DNA of 20,854 nt, taken from Collinsella aerofaciens. GTDB lineage: Bacteria > Actinomycetota > Coriobacteriia > Coriobacteriales > Coriobacteriaceae. The stretch is from positions 1 to 20,854 of the forward strand of contig RQCP01000009.1 of NCBI GenBank assembly GCA_008668235.1, read 5' to 3'. Below the pieces are notes generated by a model. The model was given only the letters and a program-made list of their open reading frames with translations, ran no database searches and was not told where the DNA came from. The translations under genes and the position numbers were made by a program. Shown in pieces: positions 1 through 6,478 of the stretch; within the stretch, counting starts at the first letter, position 1, and each line of letters starts with the position of its first letter.

Positions 1-328
1 GGGCCGTGTCTCAGTCCCAATCTGGCCGGTCGGTCTCTCAACCCGGCTACCCGTTGTCGGCACGGTGGGCCGTCACCCCGCCGTCTACCTGATGGGCCGC
101 GGAGCCATCCCCTCCCGTCGGGGCTTTAGCCCGGGCGCCCTGCGGCCCGCGGGGGTATCCGGTATTACCCGTCCTTTCGGGCGGCTATCCCGGGGGAGGG
201 GGCAGGTTCTCCACGTGTTACTCAGCCGTTCGCCACTCGCTTCTGCCCGAGGGCAGGTGCCGTTCGACTTGCATGTGTTATTCGCTCCGACAGCGTTCAT
301 CCTTAGCCAGGATCGAACTCTCCGTCCA
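1..328 (-). rRNA. rrs: 16S ribosomal RNA, 5' part (cut by window edge)
   Basis: Read on the minus strand, this is the 5' end of small-subunit rRNA: GAGTTCGATCCTGGCT near 305-320, AACACATGCAAGTCGAACGG, the GAGTGGCGAACGGCTGAGTAA block, GGCTCCGCGGCCCATCAGGTAG and, at the edge, ACTGAGACACGGCCC. The mature 5' end is placed at about 328 by counting eight bases upstream of E. coli position G9. The text matches my memory of Collinsella 16S; this is recall, not a search. The rest of the gene lies beyond base 1. Five positions that are nearly invariant in bacteria (E. coli 25, 39, 43, 47, 48; window 304, 290, 286, 282, 281) differ from consensus, all as C-to-A or G-to-T on the rRNA strand; see findings. 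Confidence 0.97.
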
Positions 329-502
329 AAATAAATTGGCTTCGAGCCCGTCAGGTCCTCACAACTATTAGCTGATCGGTTCCGTTCGATTCATATGGTT
401 CTAGTATAGGAAAAGGAATTTCTCGGGGCCGCCTCTCGGCGGCCTTGCGAAAACCAAATCCAAGTTAGACAATTTCAAATGGTTCGATGTCTGCCCGGAT
501 GC

Positions 503-517
503 GACACTCGATGTGTC
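503..517. repeat. Inverted repeat in rRNA leader
   Basis: GACAC-TCGAT-GTGTC, 5-bp arms around a 5-bp centre, directly beside the boxA-like site. In the transcript it could form a small stem-loop, as found next to boxA in other rRNA leaders. No protein binder can be named. Confidence 0.4.
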
Positions 518-533
518 AATCCTCGCAGTATCC

Positions 534-548
534 GGTTCTCAAGGTGCA
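534..548 (-). promoter_or_regulatory. boxA-like rRNA antitermination site
   Basis: The minus strand reads TGCACCTTGAGAACC. It resembles the boxA elements of rRNA leaders (for example TGCTCTTTAACAA in E. coli and TGTTCTTTGAAAACT in Bacillus) that recruit Nus factors so that the untranslated rRNA transcript escapes Rho. Its place about 200 nt before the 16S gene fits. The assignment is by resemblance from memory. Confidence 0.45.
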
Positions 549-637
549 CGCCCCGCGGCTGCTCCGGTCCGACCGGGCCGCGCGGCAAGGAGATATATTG
601 CCAGACCGGAGGGGCCCCGCGGGCGGGAATCTGGGCG

Positions 638-657
638 TACACATTTCCTACACATTT
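638..657. repeat. Tandem 9-bp direct repeat with 11-bp period
   Basis: TACACATTT occurs at 638-646 and again at 649-657, separated by two bases. The 11-bp period places both copies on the same face of the helix. It lies in the upstream part of the rRNA leader/promoter region. Confidence 0.55.
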
Positions 658-731
658 TGTGATCCGACTAACGTTTGCCAGCCGTTACCTACCGCTCGCC
701 GAGCATCTCTTTATATAAGGCAGTCTCATGG

Positions 732-2132
732 TTAAAGCGGATACGTCCCCCTAGCTAAAGCACAGCCAGCATCGAGCAACTCATCACGTTCTTCCACCGA
801 GAACCCCTCGGCGTAGACGCGCACCACTGGTTCGGTCCCGCTAGGACGGACCAGCAGCCACGTGTCATCCTCGAATGACAGACGCAAGCCGTCCATATGA
901 CTAACGTTTTGCGGCACTTTGCCACAAATCGACTTGGGGTTTACGCCCGGCAGCAGAGTTCGTAACGTTTCGGCATCTTCGGCCTCAAGGCGTAAATCGC
1001 GTCGACCGTAACTCGTCTTACCAAAACTGTCCTCGAGTTGGTCGACCAGAACGCCCAAAGGCGCGTCCGTCTTTGCCATAAGCTCACACAGAATCAGACA
1101 GGCGAGGATTCCATCGCGCTCGGGCATATGCGCGGCGATGCCGATACCACCGGCTTCTTCGCCGCCCATGAGGACGCCGCCCTTCTTCATCTCTGCCGCT
1201 ATATATTTGAAACCGACTGGCTTGACGGTCACACGGCAGCCAAGCGCCTCGGCAATGCGACGCACGAGCGTCGAGCATGAAAGATTGACGACGACGCGCC
1301 CCTCCAAATTACGAAATTGAACCAAGTCGCCCAAAACGAGCGCCATGATCTGATGCGGATGTACATATCTGCCGCGCTCGTCAACCGCGCCGATACGGTC
1401 GGCGTCGCCGTCGGTCACCAGGCCAGCGCAAGCTCCGTCCTCGATAACCGTGCGCTCGCAAGCGTCCACCCACGGTTCAACGGGGTCGGGGCAGATATCT
1501 TCTTGGTCAGACGCCTGCCCGGCGTGAATCTCGTGCACCTCAACGCCAAGCTCGCGCAGCAAGTCGGCTAGATAGCCCTGGGCTGCGCCGCCCATGGGAT
1601 CGACAACCACGCGCAGGTGCGCGGCGCGGATGGCTTCGGCATCGACAAACGATGCCACCGCCTGCATATAGTCAGGAATGATATCCGCGGTGCGATATTG
1701 CCCCTCGATCCCCATTGGCTCGGGAGCCATGGTCTCTTCGAGCTCTTCGATGACATCCTGGTTGGCGGTCGAGCCGTCACCCATGCGAATCTTGAGGCAC
1801 AGATAGCCCTGCGGATGATGGGAGCCCGTCACCATGAGCGAGCCGCACGCCTCACCGTCATAAGCCGCCGCCCACGTAAGGGCAGGGGTCGGAACAGATC
1901 GCGAAGCGAGCACGGTGTCCAGCCCGTGCGCTGCTAGCACGCCCGCCGCAAGCTCAGCGAACTCGCGCGCCAGGGGCCGGGTATCGAACCCTATATATAC
2001 CGTTTTGCCCGGATTGGTCTTTTGCCACAACTCGCCGACGGCATCGGCGATACGGGCAACGTTATCGGCAGTGAAGTCCTCATCGACGCGAGCGCGCCAA
2101 CCGTCAGTTCCAAAATGAATTATCGCGCACAC
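732..2132 (-). CDS. Phosphoglucomutase/phosphomannomutase family protein
   Basis: Alpha-D-phosphohexomutase of about 466 residues, a family that moves phosphate between C1 and C6 of hexose phosphates in the cytoplasm through a phosphoserine. All four family signatures are visible: active-site loop VTGSHHPQG (phosphoserine about residue 104), metal loop DGDADR (241-246), sugar loop GGEEAGG (323-329) and phosphate-binding loop RPSGTEP (429-435). TGSHHP replaces the more usual TASHNP. The frame is open to 2216, but homology begins at IIHFGTDGWR; the GTG at 2132 is chosen because GAGG lies nine bases before it. Whether glucose-, mannose- or glucosamine-phosphate is the main substrate cannot be told from sequence. 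It stands alone, downstream of a terminator, and reads towards the rRNA operon; no terminator is evident after its TAA. Confidence 0.9.
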   Translation of the reverse strand: MCAIIHFGTDGWRARVDEDFTADNVARIADAVGELWQKTNPGKTVYIGFDTRPLAREFAELAAGVLAAHGLDTVLASRSVPTPALTWAAAYDGEACGSLMVTGSHHPQGYLCLKIRMGDGSTANQDVIEELEETMAPEPMGIEGQYRTADIIPDYMQAVASFVDAEAIRAAHLRVVVDPMGGAAQGYLADLLRELGVEVHEIHAGQASDQEDICPDPVEPWVDACERTVIEDGACAGLVTDGDADRIGAVDERGRYVHPHQIMALVLGDLVQFRNLEGRVVVNLSCSTLVRRIAEALGCRVTVKPVGFKYIAAEMKKGGVLMGGEEAGGIGIAAHMPERDGILACLILCELMAKTDAPLGVLVDQLEDSFGKTSYGRRDLRLEAEDAETLRTLLPGVNPKSICGKVPQNVSHMDGLRLSFEDDTWLLVRPSGTEPVVRVYAEGFSVEERDELLDAGCALARGTYPL

Positions 2133-2220
2133 GCGCAGACACCTCACAGTGTTTGGATCATGGTACGCATGGGGTATACCCGCAACATGCACTCGGCAAC
2201 CTGCCGGCACCAGCATTCAC

Positions 2221-2234
2221 CATTTGGGCAAATG
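2221..2234. repeat. Short palindrome upstream of phosphomutase gene
   Basis: CATTTG-GG-CAAATG, 6-bp arms with a 2-bp centre, about 90 bp upstream of the chosen phosphomutase start, between it and the preceding terminator. It is operator-like in form; the binder is unknown. Confidence 0.35.
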
Positions 2235-2256
2235 CTGCCGAGGACATGCAAGCAAT

Positions 2257-2285
2257 AAAAAAACCGCCCCGTATGGAGCGGTTTT
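2257..2285 (-). terminator. Rho-independent terminator after homocysteine methyltransferase gene
   Basis: On the minus strand AAAACCGC and GCGGTTTT form an 8-bp stem around a 10-nt loop and run into a seven-T tract, about 6-30 nt after the methyltransferase stop codon. It ends the regulator-methyltransferase unit and separates it from the phosphomutase gene. Confidence 0.88.
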
Positions 2286-2290
2286 GCCCT

Positions 2291-3184
2291 TTATATATCG
2301 AGCGCCTCGGCCATCGCCGCCGTGGTGATTGCCGTGGTTCCACAGCAACTGCCCACCATTGCGGCACCGGCATGTCTCCATTCGATGCATGCGCGCGCGA
2401 AAGCTTCGGGGTTCTCGTGCCATACGGGGCCATCCTGAGTCTGGACCGGATCGCCCACGTTGGGACGCACCGTGACGGGAGTAGTCGCCGATGCAACCAT
2501 CCTCGGCACCGCCGCGTTCGCGGCCGCAAGCGAACAGCAATTAACACCAACCGAGTTTGCGCCGTGTTTTTCGGCGTACAAAACAGCTGCCTCGATGTTG
2601 AGGCCATCGCCCAACAGGTCACCTTTATCGTCAACGACAAAACTCACCAGAACAGGCATGCCGTCGGCGGCATCTCGGGCGCCGGCAAGCATGGGCTGCA
2701 AATTACGGATAGACGTCACCGTCTCGATCAGCAAACCGTCAACACCAGCATTGAGCAAGGCGTGCGCCTGTTCGCGCGCAATGCCTCGGATTTCACGATA
2801 CTCGGCAGAGTCCTCGGCAAACCACTCAATACCGATCGGGCCCATCGAGCCCAGCAGCAGCTGAGGGTGCGCTTGGCGGGCATCGTCGACGGCCCCGCGA
2901 TTGACCTCCGCCACGGACGGCGCAATCTGGTCGCGCTTGAGGGCATAGCTCGATGCCTGAAAGGTGTTGGTGATGAGCACCTGTGCGCCGGCGGCGACAT
3001 ACAAGCGATGGATACGAGAAACGGTCTGCGGCTCTGCCAGATTCCAAAACGCTGGTGGAATGTCGGCGGCATCGTACTCACTCAACAAAACACTGCCCAT
3101 GGGGCCCTGCGCCAACAAGGTCTCGCTCGACAAACGGCGCGTAAGTTCCTCGGCACCAAAGCGGTTGTAATAACTCGTATCCAT
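2291..3184 (-). CDS. Homocysteine S-methyltransferase family protein
   Basis: 297-residue single-domain protein resembling the homocysteine-binding barrel of MetH, MmuM and BHMT, which moves a methyl group to homocysteine to make methionine. The three zinc-ligand cysteines are present: C216 in GVNCC and C280-C281 in GSCCGT. The N-terminal loop is QGPMGS where most relatives have DGAMGT. There is no folate- or cobalamin-binding domain, so the methyl donor is either small (S-methylmethionine, SAM, a betaine) or delivered by a separate protein; sequence does not decide. It starts 12 nt after the stop of the metalloregulator gene, so the two are probably cotranscribed, and is followed by an intrinsic terminator. 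The spacing from the nearest purine-rich SD-like stretch to the ATG is long (about 17 nt), suggesting weak or coupled initiation. Confidence 0.88.
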   Translation of the reverse strand: MDTSYYNRFGAEELTRRLSSETLLAQGPMGSVLLSEYDAADIPPAFWNLAEPQTVSRIHRLYVAAGAQVLITNTFQASSYALKRDQIAPSVAEVNRGAVDDARQAHPQLLLGSMGPIGIEWFAEDSAEYREIRGIAREQAHALLNAGVDGLLIETVTSIRNLQPMLAGARDAADGMPVLVSFVVDDKGDLLGDGLNIEAAVLYAEKHGANSVGVNCCSLAAANAAVPRMVASATTPVTVRPNVGDPVQTQDGPVWHENPEAFARACIEWRHAGAAMVGSCCGTTAITTAAMAEALDI

Positions 3185-3196
3185 ATATGTGTTTCG

Positions 3197-3619
3197 CTAT
3201 CCCTCGACGCTGATTCCCTGCTTTTCGAGATAGGCGAGCCAGCGGTTCATCGTGTCCTCGGAAAGCGCATGTTCCATCATGCACGCCTCGGAATCGGCCC
3301 GCTCAAAATCGACGCCGAGCTCCTGGACCAAAAACGTGCGGATAAGGCGATGACGGTACCAGATAGCCGTACCGACCTCGCGACCACGGTCGGTCAGGAT
3401 GACCTTGCCGTAGTGCGATTGCTCGACAAGCTCGGATGCCTTGAGCGCCGAAACCGCTTTATTGACCGATGCCTTGGAGACGCCAAGGCGCTGCGCGATG
3501 TCGACCGATCGCACACCGTTGGTTTCCCCCTCTTCGCTTTCGATGCGAACCATGCACTCCAAGTAGTCTTCGTTCGCCACCGTCAGATGTAGTTCGCGCG
3601 AGCTATTTGTCGTATCCAT
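3197..3619 (-). CDS. DtxR/MntR-family metal-dependent transcriptional regulator
   Basis: 140-residue two-domain metalloregulator without the C-terminal SH3-like domain of full-length DtxR. An N-terminal winged helix (about 11-80, recognition part DIAQRLGVSKASVNKAVSAL) is followed by the metal-binding dimerisation domain. Candidate ligands by comparison with MntR are D18, E21 (in NEDYLE), H90, E116 and H117; C113 sits where MntR has Glu99 and DtxR has Cys102. Such proteins repress metal-uptake genes when loaded with Mn2+ or Fe2+. The frame is open to 3640, but the ATG at 3619 has AAGGGA nine bases upstream while the earlier one has no ribosome-binding site. It is first in a unit with the homocysteine methyltransferase and divergent from pepT; a palindrome in between is a plausible self-operator. 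No metal transporter lies nearby, so the target metal is uncertain. Confidence 0.88.
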   Translation of the reverse strand: MDTTNSSRELHLTVANEDYLECMVRIESEEGETNGVRSVDIAQRLGVSKASVNKAVSALKASELVEQSHYGKVILTDRGREVGTAIWYRHRLIRTFLVQELGVDFERADSEACMMEHALSEDTMNRWLAYLEKQGISVEG

Positions 3620-3650
3620 GATCTTCCGTCCCTTCTGCATTCAATGGCTG

Positions 3651-3656
3651 ATTCTA
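3651..3656 (-). promoter_or_regulatory. Candidate -10 of the metalloregulator gene
   Basis: TAGAAT on the minus strand lies 32 nt before the chosen ATG. At 17-bp spacing the -35 would fall inside the palindrome at 3673-3692; no good TTGACA is present there. This fits a weak, autorepressed promoter. Confidence 0.4.
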
Positions 3657-3672
3657 CCCCATCCAAGCGTCG

Positions 3673-3692
3673 CGGTATGCCGTGGCATACCG
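3673..3692. promoter_or_regulatory. 20-bp operator-like palindrome between regulator and pepT
   Basis: CGGTATGCC-GT-GGCATACCG has perfect 9-bp arms around a 2-bp centre. It lies between the divergent metalloregulator and pepT genes, where it would cover the -35 regions of both the leftward TAGAAT (3656-3651) and a rightward TAGAGT (3696-3701). This is the layout expected for an autoregulatory metalloregulator box that may also control pepT. The sequence itself is not a DtxR or MntR box I recognise, so the pairing with the neighbouring regulator is inference. Confidence 0.6.
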
Positions 3693-3739
3693 TGCTAGAG
3701 TTCTTGTTGCACACGACGACCAAGATTGGAGCGGTCTTT

Positions 3740-4987
3740 ATGGAAAACACCACCACGAGCCCCGATGTCCTCGAGCGCTTTTTGCGCTACGTCCAGATCA
3801 ACACGCAGTCCGAGGATGCAAACTGTGACCAGGTACCCTCGAGCGCCGTTCAGTTTGACCTTGCCAACGTGCTGGCCGAAGAGCTGCGCGAGCTTGGTGC
3901 GGAAGATGCCCACGTGACCGAGCACGCCTATGTCTGCGCGCATATCCCCGCAAGTGCGGGCGCTGAGGACAAGCCCGCCCTGGGCCTGGTCGCCCATCTC
4001 GACACCACCGAAGTTGCACCGGGCGCCGGCGTGAAGCCGCACATCGTACACTACGAAGGTGGCGACCTGGTCTGCGGCACGGTTGACGGTAAGCCCGTTG
4101 CCATGAGTACCGCCAAGCTTCCCGCCCTGAACGACCTCGCAGGTGAGGACCTGGTCTGCAGCGATGGCACCACGCTGCTGGGCGCGGACGACAAGGCAGG
4201 CGTCGCCGAGATCATGTCGCTTGTCGCGCGTATCGCTCAGGACCCTTCTCTGCCCCATCCCGCACTCGGCATTTGCTTCTGCCCTGACGAGGAGATCGGC
4301 CACGGAGCCGAGCTGTTGGATATCGATACCTTTGGCTGCAAGTACGCCTACACGGTCGACGGCGGCCCCATCGGCGAACTGGAGTGGGAATGCTTTAACG
4401 CCGCCGAGGCGACCGTCTGCTTTGAGGGCCAGTCCATCCACCCGGGCGACGCTAAGGGCCGTATGGTCAACGCAGGCAATCTGTTCTGCGACTTCAACGC
4501 GTTGCTCCCCTACGTACAGCGCCCGGAGTATACGGAAGGCTACGAGGGCTTTTATCACCTTGAGGGTGTATCTGCGACCGTCGATCACGCCACAGCGCGC
4601 TATATCGTCCGCGACCATGACGCCGCCAAGTTCCAGCAGAAACTCGACCTTATTTATGCCGCTGCCTCGATGCTCAACCAGCGTCTGGGTGAGGAGCGCG
4701 TGACGGTCGAGATTAAGCAGCAGTATCGAAATATGGCCGAGATCGTTCGTGACTATCCCGAGCTTATTGATGTTGCCAAGGAAGCCTACCTTGCCTGCGG
4801 CGTTGAGCCCCAAGTGCTGCCAATTCGCGGTGGTACCGACGGCGCCCAGCTGTCGTTCCGCGGTCTGCCCTGCCCCAACCTTTCCACCGGCGGCTATTGC
4901 TACCACGGCGTCAACGAGTTTGTCCCGGTCAGCTCGCTCGTCAAGATGACCGACGTCCTCCAGGAACTCGTCGCCCGCTTCGCATAG
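3740..4987 (+). CDS. pepT: Peptidase T (tripeptide aminopeptidase)
   Basis: 415-residue cytoplasmic M20-family dizinc aminopeptidase that removes the N-terminal residue of tripeptides, the last stage of peptide breakdown. Family motifs are all present: VAHLDT (metal His about 86, Asp 88), LLGADDKAG (bridging Asp about 150), CFCPDEEIGHG (catalytic Glu and metal Glu about 184-185), YTVDGG (metal Asp about 207), IHPGDAKG, and GGYCYHGVNEF near the C-terminus (metal His about 389). The frame runs open from 3644, but the ATG at 3740 is preceded by GGAG at eight bases and matches the usual start of PepT. It is the only plus-strand gene in the window, divergent from the metalloregulator, and ends at an intrinsic terminator. 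Confidence 0.97.
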   Translation: MENTTTSPDVLERFLRYVQINTQSEDANCDQVPSSAVQFDLANVLAEELRELGAEDAHVTEHAYVCAHIPASAGAEDKPALGLVAHLDTTEVAPGAGVKPHIVHYEGGDLVCGTVDGKPVAMSTAKLPALNDLAGEDLVCSDGTTLLGADDKAGVAEIMSLVARIAQDPSLPHPALGICFCPDEEIGHGAELLDIDTFGCKYAYTVDGGPIGELEWECFNAAEATVCFEGQSIHPGDAKGRMVNAGNLFCDFNALLPYVQRPEYTEGYEGFYHLEGVSATVDHATARYIVRDHDAAKFQQKLDLIYAAASMLNQRLGEERVTVEIKQQYRNMAEIVRDYPELIDVAKEAYLACGVEPQVLPIRGGTDGAQLSFRGLPCPNLSTGGYCYHGVNEFVPVSSLVKMTDVLQELVARFA

Positions 4988-5013
4988 ATCTGGCCGCACA
5001 AGCCCAAAAGACG

Positions 5014-5050
5014 AATCGCCCCGTCCTCAACCGAGAACGGGGCGATTTTT
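5014..5050 (+). terminator. Rho-independent terminator after pepT
   Basis: AATCGCCCCGT pairs with ACGGGGCGATT (11-bp perfect stem, 12-nt loop that can itself form CTC/GAG) and runs into a T tract, 27 nt after the pepT stop. Confidence 0.92.
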
Positions 5051-5125
5051 GGTGCAAGGAGTGTAGTCGGCATCGCTGGTTGAATCAACGTCAGCGAGCG
5101 ACGTCCAAGGCGAACAAGTTGGCAT

Positions 5126-5164
5126 GAAAAAGGCAGGGCATTGACCTTCTGGTCATGCCCTGCC
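5126..5164 (-). terminator. Rho-independent terminator after the LCP gene
   Basis: On the minus strand GGCAGGGCA-TGACC and GGTCA-A-TGCCCTGCC form a 14-bp stem with a one-base bulge and a four-base loop, followed by TTTTT. It closes the murA-LCP unit and faces the pepT terminator, so the two convergent units each have their own stop. Confidence 0.9.
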
Positions 5165-5236
5165 GTTTGAATGACAAATTGTCGCCTTGGGCGGTGCGCA
5201 GCGTCGACCGGTCCGCCGTTCGGTAGAACGGCGGAA

Positions 5237-6466
5237 CTAGTAGGAGTAGCCGTTGCCGTCGCCGGTGGGCTCTTCGTAGTAGTCCGAATCGCTCGAATCG
5301 CTTGAGTCATCGGAATCGTCAGAGCTGACCGATGAGGTTGCGGTACCGTTTGCGTAGTCGTCAGACGTGTTGTTGTTCAGGTCGCCGATCGTAGAGCTGG
5401 AACCGTCGGAAAGACCCATGGTGTTGGGACCCTTGGGATCCTTGCCGGCATCGACGCGCTCCATCATTTCCTTGAGCTCGTCCTCGTAGACAAAGACGTA
5501 GCTCACACCGTCGATCATGGTGCTGTCATCGGCGTACGAGGGCAGATTGGCCGAGTAGATACCGTCGACATCCATACCGCGCATGGCGTTGACCGTAGCC
5601 ACGATATCCTGAACGCTCATATCGGTTACGAGCATATCGGACAGTGAATTAACCAGGCCAAAGATCTTCGTGGCATCGAAGTTATTGAGAATCTGGTTGG
5701 CAAGGGCGCCGAGCACCTGACGCTGGTGGCGCATGCGCGTGTAATCGCCGTCGGCATAGGTGTAGCGGCAGCGGGCATAGGTAAGGGCGGTGGCACCGTC
5801 CATATGCTGCTGGCCAGCGGTAATCTTAATATCCAGGTGCTCGGGGTCGTCAACATCATCGGTTGCGTTAATGTCGATACCGCCAACCGAATCAATCAGC
5901 GCCTGCATACCGTCGAAGCTGACCTCGGCATAGTGGGAAATCTGAACACCGCACAGCTCGTTGACCGCCTCGACCATGGCCTCGGCGCCGCCAACGGTAT
6001 GGCAGGCGTTGATCTTCATGGTCTCGCCCTTGTACTCGACCTTGGTGTCGCGCGGAACGGAAATGAGCGTCGCCTGCTTTTGCGTGGGGTCGATGCGTGC
6101 CAGGATAATCGAGTCGGCACGATACGTATCCTCGCCCGGACGGCCGTCGGTGCCAAGAAGCAGCACGTAGAACGGATCCTTTGCCTCATCGGTGTCAACC
6201 AGAACCCGACGCAGATTGTCGGTAATGACATTAGAATCGCCGAGCTTGCCCATGATGGTGGCAAACCACAGGCCGGCAGCGGTAGTGGCACTCAGCAGCA
6301 CGCCAAGCACGACAATGAGCGCGACGTGACGAATCGTGTGGCTACGACGACGTTGGCGAGCGCGCTCGGAATAGCGAGCCACGTTATCGCGACTGTAGAT
6401 CTTGGCCTGCGCACCAGTTGAGGGTCTTCGGGCGGTGGTATCCGCGAGGGGCTTTTTATTAAACAT
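5237..6466 (-). CDS. LytR-CpsA-Psr (LCP) family wall-polymer ligase
   Basis: About 409 residues. LCP proteins move polyprenyl-pyrophosphate-linked glycopolymers (teichoic acids, arabinogalactan, capsule) onto peptidoglycan on the outer face of the membrane. Seen here: a basic cytoplasmic N-terminus (about 1-45), one membrane segment (VALIVVLGVLLSATTAAGL, about 48-70), then the LCP domain with LLLGTDGR, YRADSIILARI, SVPRDT and KINACHTVGG, which carry the Arg and Asp residues that hold pyrophosphate. The last ~60 residues form a disordered tail rich in Ser, Asp and Asn ending YYEEPTGDGNGYSY. The ATG at 6466 is preceded by AGG at six bases; the frame could begin with TTG at 6472. It starts 12 nt after murA, so both are probably one transcript. 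The polymer is not identifiable. Confidence 0.92.
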   Translation of the reverse strand: MFNKKPLADTTARRPSTGAQAKIYSRDNVARYSERARQRRRSHTIRHVALIVVLGVLLSATTAAGLWFATIMGKLGDSNVITDNLRRVLVDTDEAKDPFYVLLLGTDGRPGEDTYRADSIILARIDPTQKQATLISVPRDTKVEYKGETMKINACHTVGGAEAMVEAVNELCGVQISHYAEVSFDGMQALIDSVGGIDINATDDVDDPEHLDIKITAGQQHMDGATALTYARCRYTYADGDYTRMRHQRQVLGALANQILNNFDATKIFGLVNSLSDMLVTDMSVQDIVATVNAMRGMDVDGIYSANLPSYADDSTMIDGVSYVFVYEDELKEMMERVDAGKDPKGPNTMGLSDGSSSTIGDLNNNTSDDYANGTATSSVSSDDSDDSSDSSDSDYYEEPTGDGNGYSY

Positions 6467-6478
6467 AGGCAACCTGTA

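Larger units (their letters stand above)
329..731 (-). promoter_or_regulatory. rRNA operon leader and promoter region
   Basis: This 400-base stretch lies between the phosphomutase stop codon and the 16S gene and holds no convincing protein gene. Read on the minus strand it contains an AT-rich TATAAA (715-710) at the far end, a tandem repeat of AAATGTGTA, a GC-rich segment, a boxA-like site (534-548), a TTGACA (519-514) not followed by a good -10 at 16-18 bp, a GC hairpin (GGCCGCC/GGCGGCC) near 425-442, and a TATACT hexamer (408-403) without a good -35. I cannot pick the rRNA start site with confidence; more than one promoter is possible. Confidence 0.6.

Noticed and set aside
514..519. TTGACA as the -35 of the rRNA promoter.
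   Set aside because: No acceptable -10 lies 16-18 bp downstream, and it falls after the boxA-like site, where a promoter is not expected.
479..735. Two ~80-codon plus-strand frames in the rRNA leader.
   Set aside because: They overlap the leader signals, lack ribosome-binding sites and have non-protein-like composition.
2153..3592. 479-codon plus-strand open frame opposite the methyltransferase and metalloregulator genes.
   Set aside because: Both minus-strand genes have clear family motifs, and the frame crosses a terminator.
3695..4999. 434-codon minus-strand open frame opposite pepT.
   Set aside because: PepT is certain from its metal ligands; the antisense frame is compositional.
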